Below, one piece after another: positions 19,990 through 33,255 of a DNA stretch of 64,000 bases. A program made the translations under genes and the position numbers. Positions within the stretch are counted from its first letter, which is position 1. Each line of letters opens with the position of its first letter. Under the pieces are notes generated by a model that saw only the letters and a list, made by a program, of their open reading frames with translations, was not told the origin of the DNA and did not search any database. Origin of the DNA: Atriophallophorus winterbourni (lineage: Eukaryota > Platyhelminthes > Trematoda > Plagiorchiida > Microphallidae). Location of the stretch: positions 20,960 through 84,959 of the forward strand of contig JACCGJ010012943.1 of assembly GCA_013407085.1 (NCBI GenBank), given 5' to 3'.

Positions 19990-22985
19990 TTTCTTGTTAG
20001 TATACTGTTATATTATAAAGTGGGACAAATAGTTGTTATGTTTCCATTTCTTATTATTTCATTATTGATCACATAATTTTATAATTTTGGAATAAATGTG
20101 GCAAAAATGCAATTTTTTAAAACAAGTTTTGCAATGAGTTATACATACATGTTTTCAAAATCTTATTGATATTAAAAGGAAATCATTTCCTTGTGAGTAA
20201 TGAGATATAGGGTAAATTTCGTTCCAAAATACTGACGGTAACTGAAGTTACCAACTCAAAGTATCCTGGAAAATATATACATCCAACATAAAAATCAATC
20301 ATGTGTTTATTTAATTCAGAATTAAGCAGAATAACACAAAACATTCCCTAAAATAATAATATCGAATTCCCGTAGATAAAAGGTTGAATCATCCGTTGAT
20401 TCGTATCTTACAATCGTAGGATGGTTTACTTAACTTCTATTTTGCAATGACGCGCAACTGATAGAGGGTGTACAACATGTTCTCTCAATTAAGTGTTTTT
20501 CTTTATTTGCAGTTGTGTATCGGTTTGCAACAGAGATGATAATGTCTGTATTCCAATAACTTCTATTTAATTGTGAACAAAAGGGCCAAATAGTAACATA
20601 GCTGTGATTCTCCTGATCCTATTTATGAACATATCACTACTAATTTCTCGCTTTTTGCCTTCATCAGTTGCGGACAGCAAGATTAGCTTCAGTGAGGCCT
20701 GGAATAGTGGATAAGTGGTAAACAAAGTTTTTACTCGATTGCTAATGTCAATCAGATTAGCTCAGCAAAACTTTTGATTACCGAACCATAAAATTTTGTA
20801 AGTGCCGGGGATGTGAGCACTCGAACAACTGTTCATTTCAATTCAATGATTAAATAATAACTAATTTGTTGAAATGTAAAATAATATTTTTTGTATTTTT
20901 TTAAAAATTTGGTTTAACTCAGAAATCCATATTGACATGCTATTCCATAACATATGACCAACACGACCAGTATCCTTCGGTTTGCACCTGATCAGATAGG
21001 GACAAAAATATCATAATTCTTATGAATCATAACTGTGGTGGATGGGTAAACTAATTGTATTATGTAATCCACTGTTGCATCTCGTTGACATGGCTAACAC
21101 TTCAACACATTTTATGTATGTGAACAAATGTGCTTGAAAATGTGTCCTGTCATACTCATCCAAAAACAGTTACTTACAAGTTCAGTTGATTTAACTCAGT
21201 TTGCTTCAATAGAATCCTTTGCAACATGGCCAACGATGTTAAACTCATCCACAAAGGTCAATGCTGCATTTTGATAATGATATTTTTGTTTTACTGACAA
21301 TTGTGGATCACAAAATAGACCAATTTTTATAAAAATGAATCTGAGCGATTATTCAGGATTTATAATAAATCTAATAAAGGGATGTTTGTGAAAGTTAACA
21401 AGTGGTGTTCTTTTCGTCCGACTGACGACAATAACTACAGAATAATTGTGTTTTTTAAATAATAAAAACATTTCACAGCTAGATTGCAACTTAGCTCCTT
21501 GTTAAACGAAATGATTGTTTTTGAAACCTTAAAGCCACAGCATTTCCACTGATATACTCATTGCCCAAGCGAATTTAACGACACTGCCAAACTTGAGTTG
21601 ATATATATTGTGTAACGCAGATTGGAAATTCCACATTATTTAGCTAAAACCATAGTCTGATGACACCTACGGTGGACAATTAATGAATATGTAATAGAAT
21701 AGTGCTTGTTACGCATGTGATTAAAATAGCTTAATAATATACGAGGTTTTTTTACAATCCAGAAACGTGAGCATTAGGGATGTAGGTTACTGTTCAATAT
21801 AAACAAGTAGGCAATATTTTACAATCGCAATCTTCTTGTATGGTTTAAAATGATCAATTCTATAAACAATTTTAATTAACGTTTAAAAAAATTATAAAAA
21901 TAATACTTCCTGATAGCTCTACCATTTAATGCACAAGTAAATGTTAATATAATCATAAGATTGCATAAATCATGTCCGTTTCGCAATTTGTCATCGAATC
22001 TCAAATATTTTCTAATTCTGCGAATTAATTTGTTAACACCTTCCAGTAACTTAAACGAAATGTTAGCACGATTGATTGAAATAAGTTGGACCCTTCACTG
22101 CTGCAAATTCAAGGAAAGTCGTATGCGTTCTTGGTGAAGTTGCCGTATATCCAACAAATAGTGCTATGTCCAATTACAGGTGGTGGTTGCATTGCTACTT
22201 AGTTTCCCTATGCTGAATACTAACCCAGGTCTAACGAAGATTCTGTTAAAAAAGAGAAACGTTACCCAAAACTGCTTCAACCGATTATGTTTCAAAATAA
22301 TTTTCCATGAATATGACTGCAAGATCGGTCCGAAACATTTTTCAACTTATTTTGATCAACATGTCACATCGGCATAACCAAAGTATTAAGGTGACATCGG
22401 CAAAGAAATATGTTCTCAATGACCGAAAGTGAAACTATGATAATGCATTAAAAAAATTCCCAATGTTAGCATTATTAAGTAAATGTTTTAATTATGTATA
22501 ATATGTAATTATTTATAATATTCTTAATACTTGAGCGACAAATTTCAATCTGGAAAAAATCGATGTGTAACAAATATTTCAGCGGTTGTGAGGCGGTGGC
22601 AAATCCTCGCTTGAAAATACATATTCTGGCATGTTGTGTTTCTAAATTTTGTTTTATATCGGAATCATTTCCAAAGTTATCTGTGAACGAGCGACAAAAC
22701 ACCCATTTATAAAATATAACTATTCTAATATATTTCAAAATTAGTTGTTTTGTTTCGAATGATGTGAAATTCAACATACGAAAAAGCAAGTTGCCGAACT
22801 TTAACAAGGATGTTCCGTTGACGTATCGAGTGTGTACTGATAACTTGTTATTAATCTCGTTGGAAAAATATTTTGGATTATGTAATGTTGGAAACCAGAA
22901 GAACATCGTTCACTTCCAGAATATATACCGACAGGCCAGCTGATTGTAAGGTATATTTTAAAGTTTATTTGGTAGATTTTCGCTG
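19990..22985. other. AT-rich unique-looking sequence without recognised genes
   Basis: About 3 kb of low-GC sequence with stops in all frames. The few open frames (for example 22180-22377 + and 22998-22475 -) show no motif I recognise. The drop in GC at 19989 marks the edge of the PLE array sharply. Confidence 0.5.
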
Positions 22986-23335
22986 GTAACGTTACCAAGG
23001 ATAATGATCGTCTACATTTGCCTTACGATAAATTATGCGGTAGAGCTAGGGGGTCCGTGGCTGCAAAAAGATATTGGTATCTTCGATAAAATCTATCACA
23101 GAGCAACAAAGTTAGTAATGGTTCTTCGCAAAGTTTCTTACACCGATAGATTGCGTTGACTGGTTCTATGTGTCTTTTATGAAGGAGTATACGGCGCGAT
23201 ATAATTCTGACCTATAGAATTGTGTCTAACAAAAGACATCCAATCGGGCACAGTTACTGGCCGATCTTTTTGCAATAATTGTGTCTATATTCATATAAAG
23301 ATTTATCACTTTGAGCAACGGCAATAGTTTAAACG
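22986..23335 (+). pseudogene. CR1-like RT C-terminal scrap
   Basis: Translation across 23040-23160 gives GPWLQKDI, then IYHRATKLVM and a YTDRLR-like end. This matches the post-RT region PWLQKDILLL...IYHRASKLVIGL...FADRL of E3 at 41200-41300. Stops and frame changes are frequent. It is an old 3' fragment on the + strand. Confidence 0.7.
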
Positions 23336-24950
23336 TGCACGACTTAGGGATAGCTTTCACATACAGAATAAATTTGGGTGAATTTGGGTGTGACGATTTA
23401 TTCAATATATGTGAATGGTTGCATGCGCGTGCTTGCTAAACCAGTCTATTACCAAACGAATTTCTTTTGGAAAATGCTAAGTGAATCATTGACAATCCGG
23501 GTGCATAATTTTTATGGAATGTCCGAAGGTTATTTATTTTGAAAACATTTCCACGAAAGACACTGAAAATACCCGGAATTTTTCCTCATTTCATTTGCTT
23601 AACATTATGCACCGAAGAACAATAACATTCTTAACTCAGCGTCAATGTTCTAAGTATTGTTCGACATTAACAGTTTCATGAGGTTTTGCTGAAGTCCCCG
23701 TATGTGTTATTTGTCTGAGTGATGAAAAAAAGTAAAAAAAACCCTTCTTAATCCAGCTCAGTTATTTTATTCATCTAGCGTATGATTTCAATCTCATTGC
23801 ACCTCATATGATTTATTTACATTAATTATGGCCTTAATTGGAAGCTCTTAGCAAAATATGTATTCCAATTGTTATGTGATTCACAAAAGGCTCTTAGCTG
23901 TTTAATTCCCGAACGAACTATTTCCAATTTTCTTCTATAATTATTATCATAAATTTGATTAATGTGTTTATATTTGACAGGTAATGAAAACGAATGCCAC
24001 AGTTAGCTGTGAAACGGAAAGATATTTTCTGTTTGAGGAAATATTCATCATGCTATTAATTCGAGTGACTATTCAAAATTATCTGGCTATAATCGAAAAG
24101 AAAATTGAAATTAAAATGACTTTCCCCAAGTTGCATTGTCTAATGACCACGGGAATCACATGAGATTCACAATTGACATGAATTCATCAGTTTCATTGGA
24201 TTTTGAAGCTCATTTTGGTTAGAAATTAACTGTCTTTAGATTGTTCGACAAAAATTATGGTTTTGCAAAACTAGATGCATACGCATAGTTAAATTGGTCC
24301 TGATTTAATTAAAGCAAGTTATCGTCAGAGAGAATCTCAGAACATATGTATAGTGTTTTCAAATAGGTGATTTTGGTCTTTCAGAATTTGTCACTACTGA
24401 AAGTAGTTAAACATCAGCATGGTTTCTTCCAAGCTGATGAACGTTCCTACTTCCGGTGAAGCAGTTTTATTTACTAAGAAATAAACATTTCGCTGATCGA
24501 ATACAGGAAAAGTATTCATCTACACTAAAAACTAGTATAATTAAATGTTTCATCCCATAAATGTAGTTTGCAGGACAAATATGTGTAATTTTGAATAGGT
24601 ATTATATGTGTCTAAAGTTTCATTAATACTTTTGAAAAAGTCCAAAACTAATGTGTCAATGAAATAAAATTGTTTCAGGATTAAGTTAAGAAAGCACACT
24701 CTCTAATTGAGAATTTTTCCATATAATTATTTGCGTTGATATAATGTGAAGACCGGACACGAATTTGCTACACATGCTGAGCAAGCCTACGCAAGAAATG
24801 CAGGACATTGGTGATAACGGCAGTTTAATCGGCATTTCGATTCGTACAATTCAGTATTTGTATTCAACCTCCGAATAAATAAATAAATCTTGACGTGAAC
24901 GGTGGAATGCTTAAAATTTTGCACCAACTTTTACGTTAAATGCTTTGGCT
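23336..24950. other. AT-rich sequence without recognised genes
   Basis: No recognisable coding region. A short aataaataaataaatcttgac run near 24875-24895 resembles the A-rich tails of the local CR1 elements (compare 41750-41765), but no body is attached. Confidence 0.4.
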
Positions 24951-24954
24951 GTTT

Positions 24955-26095
24955 GATTGAAATACATACTAAATGTGATAAAGCCCTAACGTGATATGTT
25001 TTATTAACAAGGTTGATTTACCAGGTGTTTGCTACGTATGTGGTGCATGTCGAAGTAAACAGCATACCGATACGACTACAAATCCTCCCCACGAGGCAAA
25101 GCTGGAATCTCGAATAGAGATTTTGTAAAATTGCTATTGAAAACTTGAGGAAACATTTAAACCGCTTTTGGTAGATACACTTGCAAACGCAATTCGACCC
25201 GAGAAAAAAAGTTGCTCAAGACAAAAAGGAAAAAGAAATTACACCAATAACTGCTTCCTTATCTTAATGTAATGATAGCTCATCCGGAAGTAATAAAGAT
25301 GAACCTACTGAACCCTGTTTACCTAGGTCCTCATCTGGTAAAATTGTGAACACTTTGTCCTGGACTCCCCGTCGTCTAGTTGCTAGATCCGAGCCTCCCA
25401 AAAAAGCAATATTACCGCTCATTCTACTAAGACAGATATCGCTCTCAGTGTAATCTGCACAAGTATCCCGGAATCGACAGATTCACTTTTCTCAGCAAGA
25501 AAAGCACATGAGCTCAATGAATCGACTAAGCTCTGTACACACATGGGCTTGAAAGCTTTAGTACCTACATCGATGACGCGCTTAACCCGACATGAAAGAC
25601 TCCCCTCACGTAGACCGGCCGCGCCTATTAAGGGTGACATTGCGAAATAAATCTGAAATGGAGAAGTCATCCTCAATGCGTATCTACTCGGTGCTTGTGC
25701 CTGTTTGACCTGCCGAGTACAAGCCGACATACCTTGGTGGGAAAGGAAAGGTCGATCCACTCGTCGAGACCACTCTACCTCACGTAGTTTATTATTACTC
25801 GGTGTCCCCGAAAATGTTAATGCAGTATCAGCATCGGAATCAAAGCAACATGATTTGAAGCAATGCTTATACATTGCCGATAGTATTGGATCTCGTGATT
25901 CCATTGTAGTAGATACTGTTAGAATACCCATATCCTCCAACTACAAATGCAATGGGCCCAGTCCTCTGAAAATCACTTTTCTAACGACTGAAATGGCTAT
26001 CGCTATGAACACCGACTGCAACTCTAACCGCTCAAAACATCCACCAGACGTGAGACTAAGTGTGCCCAAGCGTGTTTCCTCAATGAAACCCTGAG
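24955..26095 (+). pseudogene. E2 ORF1 remnant (PHD finger and central domain)
   Basis: A TKCDKAL...LPGVCYVCGACRSK-like stretch at 24965-25065 matches the C-terminal half of the PHD finger of E3. The central domain is at about 25725-26060: IPWWERKGR, SLLLLGVPENVN, LKQCLYIADSIGSRDSIVVDTVRIP, PSPLKITFLTTEM. The stretch between the two parts is frameshifted and only partly readable. Closest relative in the window is E4 ORF1. No intact product. Confidence 0.75.
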
Positions 26096-26239
26096 AACCA
26101 TCGCAACCACAGCCTGATTGCAATCTTGTTATTGACAGTTTAAATGTTACCCAAAAAACGTTAAGGGTCGAGCTCATCGCGAGTCAGACCAATAGTTACA
26201 GTACACGATTCGACATTGTGTAAGACAAATACGATCAGG

Positions 26240-28990
26240 TGCATATATACAAATGCTTAGTGTTTAACTAACAAATTAGCTGAACTATGTGAGCTTTGTG
26301 ATAGACTCTCACTCGATTTGGTTGCAGTTACAGAGACTTGGTTCCAGCCCTGCATGACTGATGCTGGGCTTTTGATTCCAAAAATGTCACTACTTCGTCG
26401 CGATCGTGATCGAAGATCCAGTGGAGTAGTTGCAGTCTACTATCACGAACGTTTAGCGCAGTGTAACGTCATCGATCTTCCTGACCTCAGCCTTCCTGAT
26501 ACGATGTGGTGTTCAGTAAAACTAGTCAATGGAGATGAATGTACGAATGGCATCATTTAACGCTTGCCATCATCCGACAGCTCATACAATGATAAGCTCA
26601 TCGAATCATTGCAACACATCACAAGATGCCAGACTATGCTATTGCTAATCATTGGCGATTTTAATCTCCCGCATCTGTTTTTGAGAGGTGAGCACTACCT
26701 GCATTCGTTTGAACATAAATTCAAGGAGGTTATAGAAATTGCTTCACTACACAATCACGTTGACCAGCCAAATCGCTGGCGGGGTCTTGACCAACATTCA
26801 ACCCTTGACCTTGTCTTAACGCCTGAGGCAACTGCAGTAGAGGGTATACAATACCTGGCACCACTGGGGAAGAGTGGTCATGTTGTGCTTTTGTTTGATT
26901 ATGTATGTAGTGCGGAACGATTGTGTGAAAAAAGACTAGTCATAAAGAAAATACAATTTGAATCCTTAAATATCAGTCTCCGGGATGCACACACTCATAA
27001 GTTTGATTCAATGGATCCTGGCTCATATTACAATTCGTTTCTAAATTATCTCAATTCGAAGATTTACGAAAACTCGATTTTTATACCACACAAATGCAGC
27101 TACAACAACCCGTTTGTTATTTGGAGTAGAACTGAGAAATGGTTAGCTGTTAAGCGAGAGTCTTGGGTAACTCATAAGACGTTTGGTACGGAAGAATCTT
27201 GGAAACGATTCTGTAAGATACGGAATCAAGTCACGACTTTTGTAAGAAACGATCGCAAGCAATTCCAGTGGAACTTGCTTGAGAGAATGGGAAAGCATCC
27301 TTAGCTTCTCTACAAGATAATAAATGAACGATCAAATATCAAACCAGGTGTATTCTTTGTACCAACACCTCATGGATTGACCCACACTGCCCAAGATACC
27401 GCCGACGATTCAGCAACGTTTTACTCATTTGTCTTCAATCCAAAGCGTTGTATACCATATCAAGTTTCATCAAGTTCGCTACATTTCGAATTATTAAGTG
27501 AAATGACTATCAACGAATACATGGTTGGGCGGGAACATTGTCGACTAAACGAAAAGAAGTACCCTAGCGCAGACAAAATTACCCCTGCCGTACTTCGCAG
27601 GTGTTGCGTTGCTCCTCTCACTTGCATGTTCAATCTCAGCTTAAGTGAATGAAAAATACCACCGCAATGGAAAGCAGGGATGATAACTCCTATTTATAAA
27701 GGCGGTAGCCGTTCAGACACAGCAAACTATAGTCCGGTAACGTTACTTCCGGTGATCTCCAAATTAATGAAACACATTGTGACTGCGCGCATAAGAGAAA
27801 ATTTTGAAAACCAAATATTTTTGAACCGCAAGCACAACACGGTTTTCGAAGAGGTCGTTGCTGTTTATCTCACCTTCTTACCACGGTCGAGGATTGGACC
27901 AAGGCACAGACGAAGGTGAGGCTGTCATGCGTGCTACATGATATTTCCGAGGCTTTCGATAGAGTGAACCATGACATTATTAATTGAAAGCTCCAATCTT
28001 ATGGAATAACGGGAATAGTGCTGAATTGGATGAGGGACAATCTTACTGATAGATACGTCCGAGTTCGCGTTGGCAGCACCTTATCTAGAAAAATAGACGT
28101 CACGAGTGGAGTTCCGCAAGGCTCGGTGCTTGGACCTCCTCTATTATTGATGTACATGAACGATATAGTAGAGGATATTGGATGCAACTTGATATTATTT
28201 GCCGATGATATTAAAATTTGGAAACGTGTCAGGTCTGTTAATGACTGTATGGCGGTTTTACAACTCGGGACTAAACATCCTTATTTCGTTGGTCACAGTT
28301 AAATGACTCACCATTTAACCCTGCGAAATGTAAAATGCTGCAGCTTGGAAAATCTCTGCACCACACGTATCAGCTTGGCACGCAAGGTCTCGTCCTGGAC
28401 CACCGCAATCTCGGTATCTGGGTTTTGTTTAACCTTAAGCCTGGACATCACTGACGGATGGTGTACAATAAATCTTGCCGTATCTTGAGTCATCTCAAAA
28501 GAATATTCAGAATTTTTACGCCCGAAACACTTACCGGGTAACTAACACGTATATACGTCCGGTTATGGAATATTCCTTCTAAGCCTGGGCACCATGGCTG
28601 AAGTAGGATATCGAAATCCTCGACAGGATTTATCATTGTGCAACAAAGTTGGTCTCCCGGTACAGAAATTTGCCTTTCACCGAGCGAATCTCATAACTGA
28701 ACCTACACGATTTTACCCAACGACGGATACGTTGTGACCTCGTGTTGAAATTCAAAATCCCACATACTGAAAACCATCCCCTTAAACACTTGCTAAATCC
28801 CAATGTCCTTACTCGAACACGAACACATTCAAAGGCTTTAAGCATTCCGCATTCTCGATTGGATATACATCGAAATTTTTTCTCCGTAAGAATTTGTTTC
28901 ACTTGGAACTATTTGCCTGAATAAATCAGACGATCAGAATCTGTTGAGGTTTTCGCTCTCAAACTCGATGAATTTATGATTAACCATGCG
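26240..28990 (+). pseudogene. E2 ORF2 remnant (endonuclease and RT)
   Basis: The endonuclease covers AVTETWFQP (about 26325), SSGVVAVYYHERL and LLIIGDFNLPHL (about 26640-26680), then TLDLVLT and KSGHVVLLFDYV. The RT follows in several frames: MITPIYKGGSRSD (27680), NYSPVTLLPVISK, a damaged HGFR region (27830), a DISEAFDRVNHD-like stretch (27940), GVPQGSVLGPPLLL (28110) and FADDIKIW (28200). A post-RT piece follows at about 28560-28640. At least six frame breaks or stops separate these. All catalytic landmarks can be seen but not in one frame. Confidence 0.85.
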
Positions 28991-29160
28991 GTATGCGAAT
29001 GTCCCTATTGATGTTTGAGATATTTTATATTTTTATATATATTTTTATATGTTTCATATACCTTGTCATCCTATGGTTATTGTTAAGCTTAATGCTTTTC
29101 CTACCATACAATTTTCTGAGTTTCTGAGTTCTGAGTTTTTGTAAATACAATCTTGAACGG

Positions 29161-29929
29161 TTTCTCGTATAACCGATAAAACCGTGTAACATTTTAAAAC
29201 TTAATATGTTGCAACGCCCCACTACACAGTGTCTACAAAACTGTTGCAGTTTTATATTAGAATATTATTTATTTCTATTATTCGTTAAAATCGAGTAAAA
29301 TCGAAATAAGTAACTATAAAAATTTGCATGACAACTAAAACGAAGCAAGTTTTCGTATAAACAAAAAATCAAGGTTGTTGTTAATAACTAATAAATATAT
29401 GTTGCGGTGTATGTGATGAATTAGCAAATTTTAATTTGGGATGCATAATGGAGTTTTCCCAAAACGCTTAACAATGAACATAAGCTTGTAAAATTGGCAG
29501 AAGGAACGTATACATATTAAATAATGCCGAGTAATTAGAATCTGCTCTTGAATTAATTGAATTAGGATAGCCACATCATGTTTTAAGCATGCAAGCTTTT
29601 TAGTCACGTATTTCTAAACCATCATTATTGCCTTTTATATCAAACTGTGGTTTTTTGCATTCACGTGCAACCAAACGAGACAAGACGTTTTAGCCCGCCC
29701 GCTAATCCGCTCACCAATTTAAGCAAATTGCTAGAGGATATACGAGACGTTGTATGTGAACTGATGTACTGAGATGATCTGACACATTTGAAACGAGTTG
29801 ATGGGTCAATGAACCCTTTGTTCTCGTTGATTATTGTCAGCGATTCAGAAGCAAACCGAAGGATATATATATATGACAAAATACATGATCATATATTGTT
29901 GCTGTATCCCCGACAGTATATGCTAATCC
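29161..29929. other. AT-rich sequence without recognised genes
   Basis: No coding region recognised. It lies between the 3' end of E2 and the 3' side of the inverted fragment E6. Confidence 0.4.
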
Positions 29930-31335
29930 TTGTAGAGTAACTTAGGATATCATTCCATATGTTCTATCAGCATCCAATGATGATTATGCTTGTCTGCGCA
30001 GATAAGGACGTCAATTGGTTTCATTTTTCGAAATGTTTTCGTAATTGGTCAGTTCGATTGATCCTTTGTGTAGCGCATGCCAAATTTGGCATGGGTATCC
30101 AATTCAAAGCGAGTACGTCCACCTCACTGATTGCTTTGCGAAGGCCAAAGTAAGCTACACTCATGATACTTTTGGGGTCATCAGATGACGTCCTGGCGCC
30201 GCACACGAATTTGAAGAACAAAACTAGGTTGTTAATTGGCCCGGAGAAATAGGATAATGCACTGACTGGACTGCTGTTTCTTAGCGTTTCAAAAGTAATT
30301 CTTTTGATTGAAGATTGGTCGGTGCCTCTCTGCGAGTGAAAAAAATTTACGAGGTTGTAAATGAAATAAGTTACATCATATAGCGGAATTTTTACTCAAG
30401 TAATTGATGTGTGTGCAATCGTTTGATGTAAAGCTCCGTAAGGTGGAAATCACCCATCATGAGTAGTTGGGTTCCGCCCAGCTTTCCAGCGTTATTCATT
30501 AATTATATCAGCATTTTGTTGTTGGCTTCTGTTGAGGTGGTTGAGTGATTAATTACACCAAGGATGTAGGTTTGTCCAGATGTCAGGAGTAAACTACACC
30601 ACATGGTATCTTGGAGCGCAAATCGTGTTTTCGAAACCATTGTTGATTAAAACCTTTGGTGGCTAAACACAGCTACGCAACACTTGTTTTGGCGCGTTTC
30701 GCCGAAGACGGATCGTGTTGTGAATTCCATGATCGCAATCTTTCACCTGATTGCGGAAATACGTTACGGTTACAGCAATAATATCGACAGAAAACTAATT
30801 GCTGAAATGCATTCACTCATCTATTTTGTTTCGCAATCATTCCGCACTTGTGAATATACAGTTACAACTGTTTTTTATGCACTATCGTCTCTGCGATGTA
30901 GATACACAGTTTGTAGTCATGTTGTTGTTGTTTATCATCCTCAGTATTATTTGCAATCTCTGAAAAGCTGAGTAGGATAATACTCTGCTCATTACTCTTC
31001 TTACGACCAGCAATAGGTCCTTCTCTTTTCAACCAATTTATATCGGTGTAGATTCGAATATTCACTATGGAAGATAGCGTAGCAAATAAGAATTTAATGC
31101 AACAGTTTCCATATATTTCTCAATATTAGGTGCTATTTTCAGTTGACGTGGTTCACATGAATAAGGGTAGCGTTGATGGCGAAACAAACGTTCAACTACT
31201 GTATGTCTGATTGTTTCAGAACCCATCAACGTAGAGAGGTTGGAACATTGTTCTAGGTCGTGTCTCTGACTATTAGCAAAAACTGTCTAGCTGGATTTCT
31301 GTGTGTTGGTACAGATTTGACTGAGATTGTTTGAG
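29930..31335 (-). pseudogene. CR1-like fragment E6 (ORF1 centre plus endonuclease)
   Basis: Aligned by eye with E4, which lies in the same orientation. At 31330-31085 the - strand reads ICTNTQKSS...SQRHDLEQCSNL...RLFRHQRYPYS...LNSYLL, the ORF1 central domain (compare ICTNVSESQESLF...RLTRHSSSPH...LNAYLL). At about 30880-29930 it covers the endonuclease and the start of the RT linker, including counterparts of the GDFNLP region (near 30455) and of the linker ending in a PKLLYTIV-like stretch (near 29950). The ORF1-EN boundary region is deleted, and frameshifts are dense. No product is expected. Confidence 0.7.
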
Positions 31336-33140
31336 GTCTGAGCAATATGACCATTTGGATTTAAATTCAATAGTTTCAGTTAAAATTTCAGATCAGCAGA
31401 AAGCTTGGTCTTGTTAACCTATTTAATGTCAGAGGTGTTTAGTTCAGACATGCCGTTGAGTGTCGATTTTATAAAGGATGAGTCTTGACGAGGAGAGCGC
31501 TCCGCAAGGCACTCTGGCAGATTTATAATAATTGAGTGTCGCGGCAGGAATGATCTATGAATATGTATATTATGTCTGGTTGGCATAACAGTCTATATTT
31601 TTCGATGTTCCCGTAGTTGTAACGGCAAACTATGCGTTTTGAACCTTGACTAGATTTTCCAATTATACCTCCAACGTTTTATGCTGAGCTCTAAGCTCAG
31701 CATCCACGTTTCATCGCTCGGCACTTGTTGAAGCAAGCAGACATGTGTGAGCATTTGTGACACATGAGAGATTTGACCATGTGATTAAGTAGTTTGTTGG
31801 TTATTGTGGTATTGTGTGGTCAAAGGTCAAAGTGTAATTTGTCACCAGATTTAGCCGCAAGTCGTCAGTATCACTTTGAGAATGTTGGTATAAATGTCTT
31901 GCACGCGGTGTAATCCTCCCAATTGTTCCCGACAGTAGTAAACACCGATGAAATCAATGGACGAACAAAGGCCACAAAATCCATTATTGCTGCGTGATTA
32001 GTGTGTGAGTAGCTCCGTCGTAGACAACTCTAAAATTAACCTTAAAATTCAGACACACAGATCTGGAAGAAATTAGATTTATATATAATCTATCGGGGTC
32101 AAATTAATCCAAGCCTAATCAGGTCCATTGTTTTCGTAGACCTGCAGCAAAATCTTTTGTTGGTGATATAAACATGAAGTTTCACTGCACTAAAGTTCCC
32201 GCGCGCAAAATTAGTTTTAATCGAAGTTTACGTGTCAGTCATATGCGAAAACAGATTCATGCCTTGCGATTCGTGCAAGGTCTCGAAGCCGATTAAGAAA
32301 AACAACTCCATCTAATTTAGCCTATGAAAATTGTAGAGAGTTTAAAACTGCACATATCGAATCACACTTTCCAGACCATCAAACTGCCGGGCTCTGCGTA
32401 TAGATCTAATGCATTTAAATTTATCTCATCAATGAAAGCAAATTTGTTAACGATCGTTTAGGACATTTTTGTGTTTATGGTTTGACATATTATTTCCGAA
32501 ATTGAACTTGGTTTCCCGAAAGATGGCAATGCTAATTCACACGTATGTTTATGTTGGATTCAATGAATAACAACTTTGTGCCGAAACTTATAGGAGGGCA
32601 TCCTTTCGAATCTAATTTTATTTGCTGCACTCCAAGAACCCTCGAACTTTTTATGTCTTTCAAATCTTGCAAAATGTAATCAGACCAATTGCATGGTTGG
32701 AATTCGTAAGACTTTGAAATTCGCCAAGTCGTTAACCAAGGCAATTTTTTTCCCAACACGCTGTCTAGAATGTTATTCTCTTCTGCTGCCTATATATATA
32801 TATATCACGTAGGGGAAAGGTTTAAATCTAAACCGTTTCAGAGCACAACTCAAGAAACGGAATGTGCTTATCCATAGTCCGTTGTTTTACGGAGATGCAG
32901 TCTGCATTGCTGGCTTCCAAACCTGCTTCAGTCGCCAGTTTACTGCTTCTCGTTGAAATCCAAATAATTCGTTTTGAAAATCTTCGTGAACAGAACAAAA
33001 CTCCTTGTTGATGGAATAATTTGCCTCTCTGACATCCTAAACCAGTACACCATTTCTTATATTTTGGTTTATTTATTTTAAATAATCTCTTCCTAGGCAA
33101 CGAGGTCGAACATTTGCCAGTTTTTCCTGTTTGAACATGA
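31336..33140. other. AT-rich sequence without recognised genes
   Basis: No coding region recognised. There is a perfect 10-bp stem with 3-nt loop (ATGCTGAGCT / AGCTCAGCAT) at 31681-31703 and a short (TA)n run at about 32790-32805. Parts near 31336-31500 might continue E6 but could not be confirmed. Confidence 0.4.
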
Positions 33141-33255
33141 TGGTATGCTGCCTTCACCTATTAAATATTGTAATGTACGGATCATCACGCTATTCATTGT
33201 TGATCGATCGGTCGAAACACTACGTGTGAACAGCGTTGAAATTTTTCCTGAACGA

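Larger units (their letters stand above)
24951..29160 (+). mobile_element. CR1-like non-LTR retrotransposon E2 (decayed)
   Basis: Pieces occur in CR1 order: the second half of the PHD finger (about 24960-25065), the ORF1 central domain (25700-26095), endonuclease (26280-26930), RT (27500-28260), post-RT region (28300-28920) and a 3' UTR. The 3' UTR ends near 29155 and contains a tggttattgt...ccatacaattt stretch related to the 3' ends of E3 and E4. Frameshifts and stops run throughout. The 5' end is lost or unrecognisable. Confidence 0.8.

Noticed and set aside
22475..22998. - strand open frames as a possible host gene
   Set aside because: No recognisable motif, AT-rich composition and no splice-linked neighbours; treated as chance open frames.
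30076..30093. Perfect 18-bp palindrome CATGCCAAATTTGGCATG
   Set aside because: It lies within the E6 coding remnant, where E4 has a similar, less perfect sequence; probably chance from coding sequence.
31681..31703. 10-bp perfect stem with 3-nt loop as a terminator or regulatory hairpin
   Set aside because: No transcript unit is nearby, no T-run of the relevant kind follows, and such small stems are expected by chance in tens of kilobases.
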